Positions 21,701 through 36,700 of a stretch of DNA of 64,000 nucleotides are shown piece after piece. Both the position numbers and the translations under genes were made by a program. Within the stretch, counting starts at the first letter, position 1. The number at the start of each line of letters is the position of its first letter. The DNA lies in NCBI GenBank assembly GCA_001724265.1, contig MEDY01000030.1, forward strand, positions 1 to 64,000. The letters run 5' to 3'. The notes beneath the pieces were generated by a model. That model did no database searches. It was given only the letters and a program-made list of their open reading frames with translations, and was not told where the DNA came from. This DNA is from Rhizaria sp. SCN 62-66. Lineage: Eukaryota; Rhizaria, unplaced.

Positions 21701-24700
21701 GAGCTGCCACCACGCTTGCCGAGCTCGGCAGAGTCAGCGTTAAGCGCATGCGCCGCAGACGCCTTGACCATTGCCGTGCGCAGAGCCATGCCACTGCCGT
21801 AGAGCTCCGCCCGCTTCTTGTCAACCGTAGCCTGCGCAGCTACGCTCTTGGCACTGACCTGAGCGTTGTTGCGCGAGGCCTCATCCGCGAGCATCGCCGC
21901 GTTGCGCTCATTGCGGGCCGACGCCTCGAGAGAGGCCTGCTCTGCAGCAGAGTCAAGCTTGGCGACGTACGAGACCGCAGCAAGCTCGCGCGTGTAGCGG
22001 TGGCGGTGGATGAGGTATCCAGGAACAAGGATAAGCAGAGGGAAGATAAGCGCAAACATCGGCAGCACGAAGGCACCAATGGTCGTCAAGAACAGCGGGC
22101 GAATCAGCATCGAGTTCGAGATACCATACTCGACAGCGTTCGAACTGAAACAGTCGAGCGAGATAGCATCAATACCAATGTTACCGGCAACACTCATAAT
22201 TTCCATGAAGGTACCAACGACACCGGGCCAAACCATGTCGAACTGGCCAGCGATGGCCCAGACCTGGATGGCGCACACGATGATCTTGAAGAACGCGACG
22301 TGGCTCACAGAGCGGATGATACGCGGTAAGTCAAGGTTCTTCGTCGTGTCACGAACGGAGAAGAAGACGAGAATACCACTGATGAGGATGGCAATCGTGA
22401 GCGAAACCATGATATCACCAACGCGTTCACTGAGGGTACCACAGCGCTCGCACAGGTACGTCGTCTTCTTGGAATAACCCGTCTCGCAGACCGTACAGAG
22501 AGGACCAGAGTAGCCCGTCGCGCAGAGCTCAAGACCACCAACGCATGAGTCGGAGAGACAGGACTCGAAGTTGATGTAGGCCGAGCGTGAGTATTCGGTA
22601 TCAGCACGGATGGCCGTCACGTTGGTACCAAAGTTGGTGTAGAAAGTCGAAACAGCGAGGGTCTTCATGCCCTGCGCCTCGAACAGAGGAGCACTATCGG
22701 CCTTCATCTCACCAGAGACCTGCATGAGATTCAGGAAGCGCTTGTAGATGACGTCAGTGTTCTCACCGATGTTGGTCATGGGCGGAGTCACATCAAGCAC
22801 AACCGTCACACCGGGCAAGAAGGTCTCGGTTGCGCCAGATGAGGAGCCGTCGCCAGTCGAGGAGCCAGGAGTGCCCTCCTCATCCCCGGACAAAGTGCGC
22901 GCACGGGCCGCCATCGCAAGCTCAGTGGCGTTCAGCTCCAGCGCCGGCGCCGCGGCCGCGTCAGCGGGCGTGGGTAGCACAGCCTGTGTCGAGAAGGCAG
23001 TAAAGGCGGCAGGCAGATTGAGCTTGGCAAGGGACGAAATGGTCGTGGCAGTGACGGAGTAGACGTTGATACGGTCACGGGTAATACCAGTGTCATCGTA
23101 GATGGAACGCATGAGAAGAGCCAGGAAAGACTGATACTCGAACGCCTGACTCATGTTGTACGTCGTCACGACATCGAGCTCGAAACGGCGCACGCGGGGA
23201 GCGCCGTCATCAGTCGCCTTGGCGGTGGGGTAGTAGCCAGGCAGGGGAACAACGTTAAAATACGTCGTGCCCGTGACGGTGCAGTTACCACCAGTCATGC
23301 ACGCCTCGCACTCCTTGCGGTGATTGAGGAAGAAACCAGATAGGCAGTGGCAGCCGGCATAGTCAGCATCACTAGTACCACCGTACGAGCACGGGAGACA
23401 AGTGTTGGCACTGGTGTCGGGCGAGTAGGTACCGACGGAGCACGTCGTGCACGAACCGGCGTTACCGGTCGAGAACGTGCCCTTAGGGCAGTTGGAGCAC
23501 GTGGATGAGCCGACCAGCGAATACGTACCAGAGCGGCAGGCCGAGCACGAACTCAGGCCGGCCTCTGTGTTGTACGAGCCGGGTGCGCAATCCTTGCACT
23601 CTGACTGGCCTTCAGTGTCGGTGTAAGTACCGGCCTTACATGGCATGCACTGGTAGTTGATGTCCTGCATACCGGGCTGGCACTGCGTGTACGAGATGTA
23701 GGCCTGCTCTGCAGACAGCTCACCGTAACGCTGGAACACGACGACGGAACGCTGCGTACGACTACCCTGCGGGAGAACACAGTAGATGATGTTGTGCGCA
23801 AGCGACGTGTCGTTGTAGTGCTGAACGTTGGTACACGACACACCGCCGATGTAGACGGTAGCGCCCTGTGCACCAAAGTTCTCACCCTCGAGCGTAAGCG
23901 ACACACCACCCTGGCGGGGGCAGTTGACGAGGTTAATGCTGTCGATGTTGGTACACTGCTCACTGGTCATGCGGAAGATGCGCGGCGCAGCGTACGAGAG
24001 CATCGACGGCACTTCGAAGTACTGCGAGCCAGACGTGACAATGACAGAGAGCGAGATACCAGTACCGGACGGGAGCGTGCAGAACACGTAGTCGTTGGTA
24101 CGCATCGTCAAGAAGCACTCATCACCGTTGACATACACGGCCGTGGGCTCAAGGAAACCATCGCCGTACACGGTCATGTTGACGTTACCGGCGGTGGGGC
24201 AGCCAATGGTGGTGTAGTTCAGTGCCGCCTCCGACGGCACAGTGCAACCGTCGATGCTGAAGACACGCAGGGTGATGGGGAAGGAGAACGTGTCGCTCGT
24301 GATGGAGCGCTGGCCCAAGACGTCGACGAGGAAGTGAAGGTCGAGACCGGACTCGAAGTCCATCTCGCAATAGATCGTCGTCACAGTCGTGCGCTCGGAG
24401 TCCTCGGCATCGATGATGCACTTGAAACCGTTGGTCAGCGGGTCGGGGCCATTGAGCGTCTCCAGAGTGCCGAACACAACCTGCATCACGCCGTCGTGGG
24501 GGTTGGCGAAGAAGTTGGTACCAGACAGAATGACAGTCTCTTTCTGGCCATTGGTCGTGCGGCCGACGAGGTTGGGACTACCGGTACGATCGTTGAACGT
24601 GGCAGAACGGAGAGTCGACGGCGTTGTCGTGGGCGGCGGGTAGTTGACGTGGTACACGTGCGACAGCTTCTTGAGCGGGTCAGCCGTTTGGGCTGTGCGC

Positions 24701-27700
24701 GTCCACATGCAACTAATGCCTTCTTCCTCAGTTGCTGTCTCGTCACCATCAACGCCACTAAGAGCAGAAGTGAAGCGGCGCGTAGCGCAGAAGTAGAGAG
24801 ACACGGGCAGGTAATAGCCACCACCGGCCGAGGTCGAGCACGTAATACGCTGGAACGCGGGCAGGTTGGGCACCGTCGCGACATCCTGAAGCGTGCACGG
24901 CAGCTTGAGGTAAGGCGAAGACAGAAGCTCGTAGCGGACGGCGCGAACACGCGCAATCGAATAGCGGGAAATGAGAGCGTTGGTCCACGGGGCGACATTC
25001 TCACCGGTAAACACACGGAAGGACAGAGTATCACTGCCGGAGGTGTCGACAAGATCAATCGAGCGCACAGTCTCGTTGATGGGGCCAGCCTCGGCGTACT
25101 GCACGGGCATGGGGAGCTTGTCCTCACCGGAGATGCGCATCGTGTAGTTCGCAATGTACGGCGTGCAGACATAGCCACCGACAGTGTTCACGCATTCGGA
25201 ACCAGGGCCGAACATGTCGTCGCAGTGCAGCGTCGCGCACTCATCGATATCAACGCAGTACGGCACAGGGTCCTCCGTCAGAGTGTCAGTCATCGCGTTA
25301 GAGGGCTTCCAGCCGTCGTCCGTGCAGATGAGCGCGGACTCGCGTCCGGGCTGAATCTGGTAGCCGGCCGCGCAGCTCAACACAGCAAGAGAGTTCTTGA
25401 ACGTTGCACCGTAACCACGGTCGATGTACGTCACAGTGCTGTGGCGTTTAGGAGTAACAGCCTTGCAGTTGTTGCGCGTGCACTGCGGGTTGGTGATCGC
25501 GAGATTCGTTTCGGGGTGCACCCAGGTGCCAGAAGGACTGCAAGTCAGTTTGCTGGTGTAGTCTTGGACGACAAATCCGGACTCACACTTGAACTCTGCC
25601 TCAGATCCAAGACGACGCGGGCCATACGTGCCCACAGAGTAGACAATGCGGTCCGTGTTAGCACCGAGACGGAGAGTGGGGCAGGTGACGGCCACGCAGA
25701 GCGGGTCCACGGCGGGCGTCCATTCGACACCCTTCTCGTGGCACGTGCGGATAGCAGCAGACTTGGGCGACACCTCAAAGCCAGGCGAGCAGTAGTAATG
25801 GGCTTCGGAGAGATACGAGCGCTCTTCATTATCGCCGTTGTTGGCGTAGGTAACACTGGCGTTGGTGCGAGTGACCTCACCACAGAGGTGAATCATACAC
25901 ACGGTCTCGTTACCACCCCAAGAGCCGGCAGAGCTACTACCAGGGTCGACGCACGTCTTAGGCGTCGCAGCAACAGTGCGATCAGGGGTCTTGTTGTTAT
26001 TCGAATCAACGCGCTCGCCCTGTGCGTTGTAACCGGTGGGGCAGACCACAGTACCGGAAGTAAGGTACGGCACGCTCGTCGCATTGGCGGCCGCGGCAGG
26101 GATGTACGAAATAGTGGCGTTAGCTGAGGGCGGGAACAGAGCATTGCACTGCAGCACGACGCAGCGAGGCATATCAGTGGCCCAACCATTGGTATCAGTA
26201 CAAGTCTTCGTGGTCGCGCGCGAGCCGAGGTCGCGGATGCGGTAACCTTCCTTACAAGTGAAGGTGGCAGTCGTTCCAGCCGAGAAGGCGCCGTTATCCA
26301 ACTGGTCGCCGGAGTACTCGATCGAAGCCATATTAGCATCGCCTTCATCAGGGTACTCGTCGTACGTAGGGAATGCAAAACAGTCAAGCGACAAGCATGT
26401 GGGACCTGTGCCATTCGTCCACTCCCAGTAACCCGTGGGCGCGCAGTAGGCAGTGTTAGAGTCAGACGTGATCTGGTAGCCCATGTTACATGTGAAGGTC
26501 TGGATCGAGTTGAGCACAGTCAAACCAGACGTCTTACTGTTAGAAACGTAGATCAGCTGTTTAGACTCGCTCTGCGTGTTAGAGTCGATGGGATAGCAAT
26601 CAACAGGTTGGCAGACACCGGGCGGGTCACCATCGCCGCGCAGCCACGTGCCTGTCACAGAGGTAGCAGGGGCACTGGTCGCCAGAGCGCATGACACGGT
26701 CTCAAACACATTGAGCGCACCGTCTTTGACAGGAACCCTCTGCCCAACAACATAACCAGTGATACAGTTAATCTGCACCGCCGCGCCAAAGCGGTTAGTC
26801 TGGTTGCGGTTGTTAGGAGTGATCACGGCACTCGTTGTCGTGGCGGCATCACGCTCATAGGTAGGACAGAGCACGGGCTCGCACGTAAACGACGGGCCCA
26901 CCCACTTCTTTGCCTCGCAGCGCATCGTATCTGAGATAATCGAGACACTCGAGTTGGTACGCTTCGCGTCGTCGGCGAGGTAGTAGCCACGCGCGCACGA
27001 GAAGGTGGCCGTGGTGTAGTGCGAGTACTCAACGCCCGCCCACGATTCGGGGTACCACGACGCGTTGTAGTAGTTGCTCGGGGTGTAAACGATGGTGCTG
27101 CTGTCGAGCGCGCCAATGCTGTGGCAGACGCCGGCACGGAGACGCATGCGCGGGCCTTCAACGTTGTCGTACACAACGCCTTGAATACGAGTGACGACGA
27201 AGTAAGGAATAACGTTGGTACCGGCCTGGTGCGGCGTGTTGGTGTAGAAGTAGAACTCCATCTCTGTCTCGAGGTTCGAGAAGGTAAGGTTGATCGACGT
27301 CGCAGTCGTAGAAGTCATCAGAAGGAAAGGAGCATCGTAGTTGTTGGTGTAGGCCTCAACGACCGCCTTGGACAGGAAGTGACCCTCAATGCCCTGGTAA
27401 GTCGACCCAGAGTCGAGAGCAACACTAAACACAACGGAGCTGTTAGTGCCAGGAGCAACGGGAAGCTGAAGCTTGATGATGGTCGCCGTGTGCGTGGTGA
27501 TCACAGTACGGAGCTCACCGGTGGAGTCAGCCGGCAGCATCTTGACGTAGGGCGCGGGCGTGGTCGCCGAGTCAACTTCGCGATACATCAAAGTACTGAT
27601 GGCCTTTACAGTGAACTCGGTGGAGACGTAGCGCGCGTACACTTCACCGGAGTTGTGCGTGAGCACGATAGCGTTCTTCGTGGGGTTCGACACACGGTTG

Positions 27701-30700
27701 CAGCGCACGGAGAAGACAGCCTGAGCCTCGTTCACAGTGAAAGTGATAACGAAGGTGTTGGCATAAGGGCTGCCTTTGTACGAGAGAAGGCAGGAGCCGT
27801 GGGCAATGTCGTCGTTCTGAATCGTCACACTCAGGTTCGTCATCAAAGCGGGCACAGGGGAGAGCGTGAGGCGGATCGCCGTCTCCTCCACAGCGTTGAG
27901 CACCGTGGGGAACGTGCCGCTGACGAGGTCCGTCATGGTGACGCCACCGGCGACGACGATGCGGCTGCGCGTCGTCGTCGTGGCGTACATCAGGGACGGG
28001 GAAGCAGTCAGCACGCGCACGCTGAGGTAGGGCATCAGCTGGCTACCGGGCAGGGTGCGGCAGCGCAGGATGATAGCACGACGGATCGTGTTGACCGACG
28101 CAGAGGGCGAAGTCACACCACGAGCGATCGTGAGGTCGACGTGGGTCGAGAAGAGTGACTCCAGGTTGGACGGCTCAAGCAGCGAGCCGATCTCATACAG
28201 ACGCAGACCGCAGTTACCAGGATTGGCACCAATGTCGGTGAGCTCGACACGGAAGTCGGTGGCGTCGGGCATCGAAGGCTGAACGAGAAGCGTGAACATC
28301 GTTTGAGCGTCCTTCCGCACGTAACCGTCGAACTGCTGGGTCGGAATGGGGTCGCCGGCGGTCGTAACCTGGATAAAGGTAACAACACCGTTAATCGCCA
28401 TGACGGCCGACTGCTGCTGTGAGAACCAGACTGCAGTGGAGTTGGGCGAGAAGATGAACGAGGGGCCCGTCACGGCAGAGTTGAAGCAGTAAATACCGAC
28501 GCGCAGGACACTCTTCTCGTCCTTGAAGGTAACGGAGGTTGTCTCGGGCACATGCTCCGCGTTGTCACCGACCTCGAGATCGGAATCAGTGTAGTAGCGC
28601 CACATGCGGCACTGACCAGCGGCCGAGGAGAAAGAAATGGTAAACTCGTAGAGAACAGTCGCAACATTTTGCGGGTAGAGCACAACCTGAACCATGTAGG
28701 CGCTCGTGAGCGGGATGGTATCGCCCAGGGGGTCGCCGTAGTTGTTCTGGAACGTACCGTAACCACGAGGGTTGAGGGCAGAGCCGTAGAACTCACTGTA
28801 ACCAATGGCGCCGTTGGCGGGCAGAATGACAATGGACGGACCGACGGCGGCGAGCGACTTGCACTCGTAGCCGAAGGACGCCGAGTACGCCATGGCCTTT
28901 TCAATACTCATCTGGAGCGACTGCACAGCGGTGTTGGAGGAGCCCTCGTAGAGAGCGCAGTTGGCCCAAGCGGCGGGATTGTTACCCGGGTTAACAAGCT
29001 TGACGTCGAACGTGAAGGTCTCGGGCGCGTTGGGGTCCACGTAGAGCCACAGCACGAGACGCTTATCCTGCTGCACGGCAGTCGGCAGCGGCGCGGTGTG
29101 CGACTCACTCGAGGGAGTCAAAAACACGGTACCAGTTGCCTTGATGCCCAGCAGCTGCCAGGTATTGACAATGTGGCGGGCCGGGATGGCGTTCTCAACG
29201 AGAATGTACGTGCTCTCATCGATCGTGGGCTGACTGCACTTGATGTAAACAGAGCGTCCGTTGTCAGCATCGGGGATGTACCCAAGCGTGAGCGGGCCAG
29301 CAGAGTACGCAGTGTTGTCATCGCGCTGCGACGAGACCTTGCAGGTACCGCTACCTCCATCGAAGATCGAGATCTTGACGCTGACCGCCTCCATAAGCGG
29401 CGAAGTCAGGCGGGCGTGGAGCGGAGAGTTGACAGCCAGTGTCTCGGGGATACTGGAGCCATCAAGCAGGGTCATCTCGACCTCGCCCTCGAGCACGAAC
29501 GGCAGCATTACAGTCGGGTAGCTAAAAGTCGAGTCAACGAGCTTGATGAGACTGAACGTGTACGCCGCAGAGGTGTCACGGGTGATACCAGGGCACTCAA
29601 GCTGGATAACATGGCCTGTGTACGAGTTATTGAAAGTCAGCATCATCGTCTTGACATTCGTCTTTGGAACAACTGCGGCGTCATAGAAGTCGCACGCGAA
29701 CACACTAGTGACGGAGACGTTGACGTAAATTTTCTCGCCGATGGGCGGCGCGGGGATGACCTGGATACGAAGTGGCACAATAGACGAGCCATCAAAACGC
29801 GTCGCAGTAGTGTCGTTGACGTCGGGGATGTAGCTGGTGTTGCCGCCCGAGTGGATGAAGTACGTGTGGTGCACAATCTCGGGAACGGACAGTTGCGTGA
29901 TACGGATTTCACCGGTCGCGGAGAACTTCAGAGTGAAAACCTCCTCGTAGAGGTCGCCGACGAGGCGCTGGAGCGTCACGTCGAGGTACTGACCAGCAGT
30001 CGAACCCTCACAGTTGACGTAAAAGGGGTCAGAGATCGGGTCCGCATCGTATGCGACAAAGTCAACAGTATCTAGAGTCAGGTTGAGCGTGCCAGTCGCC
30101 GTGGCGATGATGGAGCACTGACCGGAAGTGGGGCGACTGGTCACCTTGGCCTGGAACATGGTGCCGCGGGACGGGGGCGGCGTGGTCTGGAGACGGAAGC
30201 CCTCCGCGTTGGTGGCAATGAGCAGGAAGCTACCGGTGTAGGACGGGGTCGAAACGATCTCCGTGCCACGAATAACCACCAGCGTACCACGAGTGATGAT
30301 TTGCACGGACTTGGTGGAGTTGTACTCGTGAAGCGGATCAGAGAAGGTCAGATAGAGCTCGTCTTGACTACTCACCATGTTGTCACACTTGATCGAGAGT
30401 GACAGAGTGGTATAGCTCGTGGCCACGTCCAGAACCTGATACAGACCACCAGGACCAGTGGGCAGTGCAACACCACCACGGAAAACCTTGCAGTAGTGCG
30501 TCACACCATCGGGCATCACGGCCGTCGGCGTGATCTCGAAGCTCGTCGAGTTGCGGTACGTCGCAACACCAAGAGTGGCTTGGAATGGGATATCAGTCAG
30601 GGCGTTGAAGACGCGGGTCGAGTTAGCAACAAAGGGCACGAGCGTGATCGTACTGGTCACCTTGGCGAAATTCGTCGTCAGAGTAGCAAACTGAAGGCCA

Positions 30701-33700
30701 GTGGGGTCGCCAGACGAGATCACAAGAGGAGCCTTGTCGCCAGTGTACCTGCAGCGGTACTTGAGAGTTCCCGTCTGCGCGGCGTTGGCCGCCATCGTGA
30801 CCTGACGAGTCGAATCGAGAGACTGGAAGATCGTCCCATCAGTGCTAATGTCACAGCTCGGGTCACCAGTGATATTGAGCAGAAGAGGCGAGGACGACGT
30901 CGTCGTGGAGTCAGGGTGACGAATAATGAAGGACTTGGCAACCATGGCAGTAAGGATATGCTTGCCCGTGTCACCGTTAACAACAGCGTCCGACCAGACC
31001 ATCTCGAGGTCAGCGTGAACCGCGAGCTCGACCAACGTGTTCACATAGAAGCGCTGGACAGGGTACGGGTTGGAGGCCGAGGGCGAGAGCGAAATTTGCG
31101 CACGGGTCGTCGACGTCGCGCAACGCACCCACATGTCGGCCACACCGTGGCTATCCTGCGTGGGGATGACGACGTCGACGGACGGGCTAAAGTTGCCGTC
31201 GGGCGTCGTCGCGAAAGCGCAGCAACCAGGCGACGTGGTAAGAGGAATGCCGGTGCTCGGAGCGTACTGCGCCGCCGTGCACGCACCCGACGGGTAACGC
31301 GGGTCCTTAACCACAACGGCATAGGGAACGAACGAGTTGTCCGAGTGGTAGATGGCTGGCGAGAAAACGACATGCATGTGCTGCTTGCCAGCCTTGATGA
31401 CGGAGAACGTGCCGTCGAGCGTGGGATCAACAATGTTGACCACACCCTCGAGGCCGACAACGGGAACACCGGGCGACAGGGCGACGTCACCGTCAGCGCA
31501 GGTAAGAGCGACGTTGGCGACAAGGTCCATAATGATGTAGTTGGGAACGACAATGTTCGCAAAAACAAGAGAATCAGTTCCGTTAGACGCCAAACTGGGG
31601 ATGGAACACAGCAGCTCAGTCCCGGCCGTATCGAGAGTGCATGCAACAGCGCCACCAAGAGCCTGGCTCGAGACAGAGATGTTACCGACGGCAGTGAACT
31701 GCTTGACACCATTGGGAGGAGGGAAGTCAAGGTCAGCACTGTCGATGTCGAACGTGACGCGGAGACGGCACGACGTCGGGTCGGCCTGAGAAGTAATCGC
31801 ATTGGCAAGAGTTGTCACAGAACCACCCTCAAAGGTCATAGAGAAAAGCTCCGTGCGCTGGAGCTGGCCAGGAACCGTGATCACAGTAGCGGGCTTGCCG
31901 ATCTGCACGACCTTGAGAGATGGGCGCACGTCGAAGAAGCTGACAGTGCCATTCTGGAGCACAGTCATCGTCTGACCGCTCGAGTCGAAGCTCACGCCGA
32001 CGATCGGCTGGACGGGGAGCGAGCTGGCAGGGCTGGACATGGACGTGATCGAGACCTTGGAGCCAACGCAGCTGTAGGCGAAACGGTGCAGAATGCCGCG
32101 AGAGGTACCAACAACGACACCACGGCCACTCGGCAGAACGTCGAACGAGGTAGCACGGTCAGTCTGATAAGTCGAGATGGGCTTGGAGAAAGCAATGACC
32201 GGGCTCGTCGAAACACGCTTCACAATCGCGACGCGTCCATCACCAGTGAGGACCCAGAAGTAGTCACCAGCGACTTGGCTGGCGAGACACGTGTCGAAGG
32301 CGGGGTAGGCAGTGAGGACACGTGAGACTGCCTTGATGCTTGACGGGAGCGAACGTCCCTCCCACGGGTTCAGGACATCAACAGTCCCTTGTGTCGTATT
32401 GCCATTATTAGCGGTGGACGATGTGACTTGCAGCAGGCCATTGTCGTTCTCACGAAACAGACTCCACCAAGGAGAGCTTAAACCGCCCGTCAAAGTGGCA
32501 GAAGACCGCACGAACGAAAAGAGCTGACCACCATCCACGCTGGTAATGCGGCTCGTCGGGAGGATAACCGCACCTGACCGTAAGAAAATTACAGGAACCG
32601 TGCAGGTCGAGGCATAGACACCGGAGAGAATGGAATAACACGGAATAGGACCAACACCAAGCAGCTCGCAAGACCCACGGTCGCGGCTCGTCGCACACGC
32701 TGACATGCGCGTCTTCTCAAAATTCTCAACAGAAATGTCGGTAAGAAAGAGCTTGCCATTGTGGAGAGAAGGCATGCGCTGAAGCATGGCCGCGGTGTTG
32801 GCAGAATTAGAAACAGCGAGAATAAAGCGGCCATTTTCTGCGTTTGTAATGTGCGTGATTGGGGTTGACAAAACTGGTGTTTCCTCGAGCATAGACCAGA
32901 CACCCCCGGAGAAAACGTACGTCAAAATAGAACCTGCCTGTGTACCCACATAGACATTATTTCCATCGTCCGAGGCAGTGAACACCGTAAGAGTGCTCCC
33001 AGCCACGGCGGCCAAGCTCTTTTTGTGGACCCAGCTGGGAGCAGCGTCGAGCAAAACGGCAGGTAGATAAAAGCTAAAACCAGCACACGCAGAAGGAGAA
33101 ATACGTGTTGCGTCAATGCGGACAGTATTCAGCGGAGAAGAAGGGTTGATCACGCTAAATGTGAAGTCCAAGACTGAGCCAACGCCAGTACTAGCCGGGA
33201 AGGTAATCTGGATCTCAATCGGTGACGATGCGTTGAGCCGGCGCGCCGTCACCGTCGCCGTGCCAGCAGAGGACGCAAAGCCGGTGGCAGCGGCATAGGA
33301 CGCCGTCAGAGCGGCAGAAGTCGTGTACGCAACAGGAAGAGCGATGGAGTAGACGAATGCTGCGGATGCCATCTTAGAGAGGATCGAGAGAGTCAAGACA
33401 GTCGCAGTCCCAGGAATCCTTGACGAGGACTGAATACCAACCACATCGTAGCAGAATAAGTTCGTCCTATGGTATTGCAAAGGAGGGCTAGACCTCCATG
33501 CGTTCGGACCAGTCATGATTGGGAACATTGCGCCAGAGGGAGTGATCTCGATGACGGGAACAGTGTTGACACGCATCAACGCCATGCGAGCGTTTTCAGG
33601 CATGAGGTTCAGTGCACCAACAGGATAATACGGCTTGTCTGTCATTGTTGCGGTGTACATAATTTCAAGCACAGCGGAGCTGACGGTAGAAGCGAGTGTG

Positions 33701-36700
33701 AACGAGAACGAGGGCGAATCTGTGTACTTGCGATAGTCGGTGTACTGTGTGGGGAGCGCTGCTGTCAGGCCAAGTGGAGTAGAGCTTGAGTCCAGCACAC
33801 CGTTGGTGATAATGCGCGTAAAGAGAGTAATAGCAGACGCAGTGTCTAAGACTGCGCCAGGGGGCAGAGTAAACTTCACAATAGAGCCCGCAAGAAGAGA
33901 CGAGATGATAGGGAAAGAGTAGACAAAGGTTGCAGGTGACCCCACAAGAAGGGCTGAGGTGCCGAGTGGAGAAGAACTTGCAAATTGAGTCACAAACGAA
34001 CCCGAGACCGACTCTGTGTCAATGTCTAGCTTAACAGGAACAGGCACAATAACACCGCTCGAAAGGCACACATACATGGTGACACCATCAAGCGCGTACT
34101 GCATCGCAGTCACCTCGACAGTGGCCGCGGTTGACGTGAAAATAGATGTCGCCGTCGCGGCAAACTTTTGAGTGGCGACCTCATTGAGCTCCATGTACCA
34201 TGAAGTCAAAATCCTTTCCGCGGAGACAATCCAGAAGGCACGGTTGGCGCCCGCGACCACAAGGTGGACCTGCTGGTTGGCCTTAACAAGAGGGGAAAGT
34301 GCGATCGACACAAAGGGCTGCGTGGTGTCGAGGCGCAGGTGGGCCAGGATCTGAACACTACTCGTAGACAGACTCAGAAGCCAGATATCGCCAGTGGCCG
34401 AAGTGGCAAAGACAATGTCAGGATACACAACACCGCCGGAAGGGAAGGACAAGACACGATCAATCGCAGTCGAGCCGATCATCGAAGGATACCGAGTAAA
34501 GCCAGTCGTAGTTGTCCACACGGCCGACACCAGCGCCGACGAAGTAGAGACAGTACCGACGAGGAGGATGCCCGACTGGGACAGGCCAGTGATGATGGTC
34601 GGAGTCACGACAAGCGTAGCCGAAGGGGCGAGCGAGTGAGCCACAGACACAGCAGTATTGAGAGAGAGCCGGCCCGTCTGCCAGTCATAGACGACCTTAA
34701 GAGTGCGGCCATCGCGCATTGCAATGTAAACATAATGGCCATTAGAAGTGAGCGCGGTGGTGCGGTCAGACGCAAAGGCAATGGATAAGATACCCACGGC
34801 GCGGCTAGCGGGGCTGGTGGGGTCGACGGGAGCCGACAAGGCAGCGAAGTCGCGGTTCAGATCAATAGTCGTCGCGGTCTTGGTGATAAATGAGTAGGAC
34901 GAGATAACACTGCTCTCGTCAGCGGCCACAAGCAGGAAGCGCGAGTCAGGCGATACAGCAGACGCGGTGATAACCTTGGTAAGAGTCACGGAGCCCGACG
35001 CTGCGAGCTGACCATAGTTGCTTGCGTAGGTCGACGGACTCGTACGCGCGAAAAAGTACGCGATGTTAGCGCGGCATGCGACGACGTAATCACCACGGGG
35101 AGTGACATGGAAGCAAGTCATCGAGCCCGTTGAGCCAGCAGTGAAAGATCCTAGAGTGGAGCCAAAGTACGGACTGTTGGAGTAGATCGATGGGCCGGCG
35201 AACAAAAGCGCCGGGGCGAACGGCTCCACCGCACCGGGCATTGCCGCAGTGTGCACCACCACTGCGTGCCGGCCGTAGATGTAAGGTGTGGCAGGCACAG
35301 GGAACTGAACAGTTGCGGTTGTGCCAACAACACACGCAGAATCAGCTGTCACGCGGACGCGTGCGCGGGCCGGGAAGTCAAAGGCGCCAGAGCCCACACC
35401 CAGGTCAGTCTTGATCAGACTGGTGGTTAAATTGCCATGCATAACAGCGCCGGAGGCAACATAGAGGAAGGGAGGAATATCAACTTGGTACTCACACTTC
35501 GAAAACGTGAACGAAATCGGGGTTAAATACGACGTCGAGGACACCTCTTTGGCAATAGAAGAGGTTGAGAGCGGGAGAATAGGAATCTTGTAAGACGACT
35601 CACTCGTCGTACGGACAATGGTGACATCAAACTTGAAATTCGCAATCCAGCCAGTCATGTCATTGGACGCAAAGTCACCAGAAAAGTAGTTCAAATAATC
35701 TCCGGTGAACGTGACATTAGGAATGGCAATGGAGAAAGCGCCTGTGATTGCACTCGGGGTGGTCATGCTGATCGTGTAGATACCTCCGCTTACTGTAGCC
35801 GAGCTGACAGTGAACCCCGTTACAGTAGGAAGTGGGGGAGAATTGAGGAACGTCAATTCGGAGGGCACGGTGATCTTGATTGAGGCGGTTAGGTAGTAGG
35901 GAGACGAGTCATACGCACTCGGCGGCATGGTAGCTGACGGAAGATCATTGACAATGTTGATCGTCAGATCATATGCCTTAGCTGTGGTAGCGGTACTACT
36001 TTTAACAAGCTGTGCATAATTCTTTGACGTCGTGTAGTCGATCTTAGGCACAATTGTAGATAAGGCAGAGTCAATATTAATCGTGGTGGACTGGAGACGC
36101 TTACTAACGGCGAACGAAGTTGCGTTGACATCAACACTGAACCCGAGTTGCAGACCATTGCCGAACTTAATGTGCGTGTACGCCGGGATAGGTAGCCGAG
36201 CAATGTCGACAATGATCGGGGCGCCAGCCTCAAGCATTGAAACACCATTGGCAGCCGTGAGCGACACATAGTAGTAGGTGCGTGCAGCAGTGGTCGATTC
36301 ACGAGTCATAGTCAGGCGAAGGCCAGCAACAATCACCGAAACCTCCGGGAAGTTCGTCACAGACGCATACTCTGGCTGCATCGGCAGGACAAGCTGGACG
36401 CGGCCGTTATCACTCGGCACAATACTTGTGCGGAGGTAAAACTGGGCACGAACATCGTAGCAGTTGGTGGGGGTCGTGTAGGTCTCTAAGCACGGCACAG
36501 CGACGTGCGTCGCAGTGAAACTCTCCGTGACGGCATTGTACGTCGACGAGATGGTCGGGGCAGCCGCAGTGGCGGTACGCCAAATGACAGCCGGATTCGA
36601 CTTATCCACCACTTCAAAGGTCACGGTATCAGAGAGGCCGGTCGGCAGTGCGGCCACCTGCACGTTCTCCCACGTAAAACGCATCACAGCGTTGTAGGCA

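Noticed and set aside
23290-23690. Cys-rich repeats in the receptor read as a possible secreted toxin or growth factor
   Set aside because: Spacing matches GCC2/GCC3 repeats within one continuous receptor frame followed by membrane helices.
20224-32325. Several 500-780-codon open frames antisense to the giant receptor (for example 20224-22329, 23794-26127, 28552-30075, 30496-32325)
   Set aside because: All are complementary to a continuous coding exon with clear domains; their sequences are Arg/His/Val-rich and show no family features.
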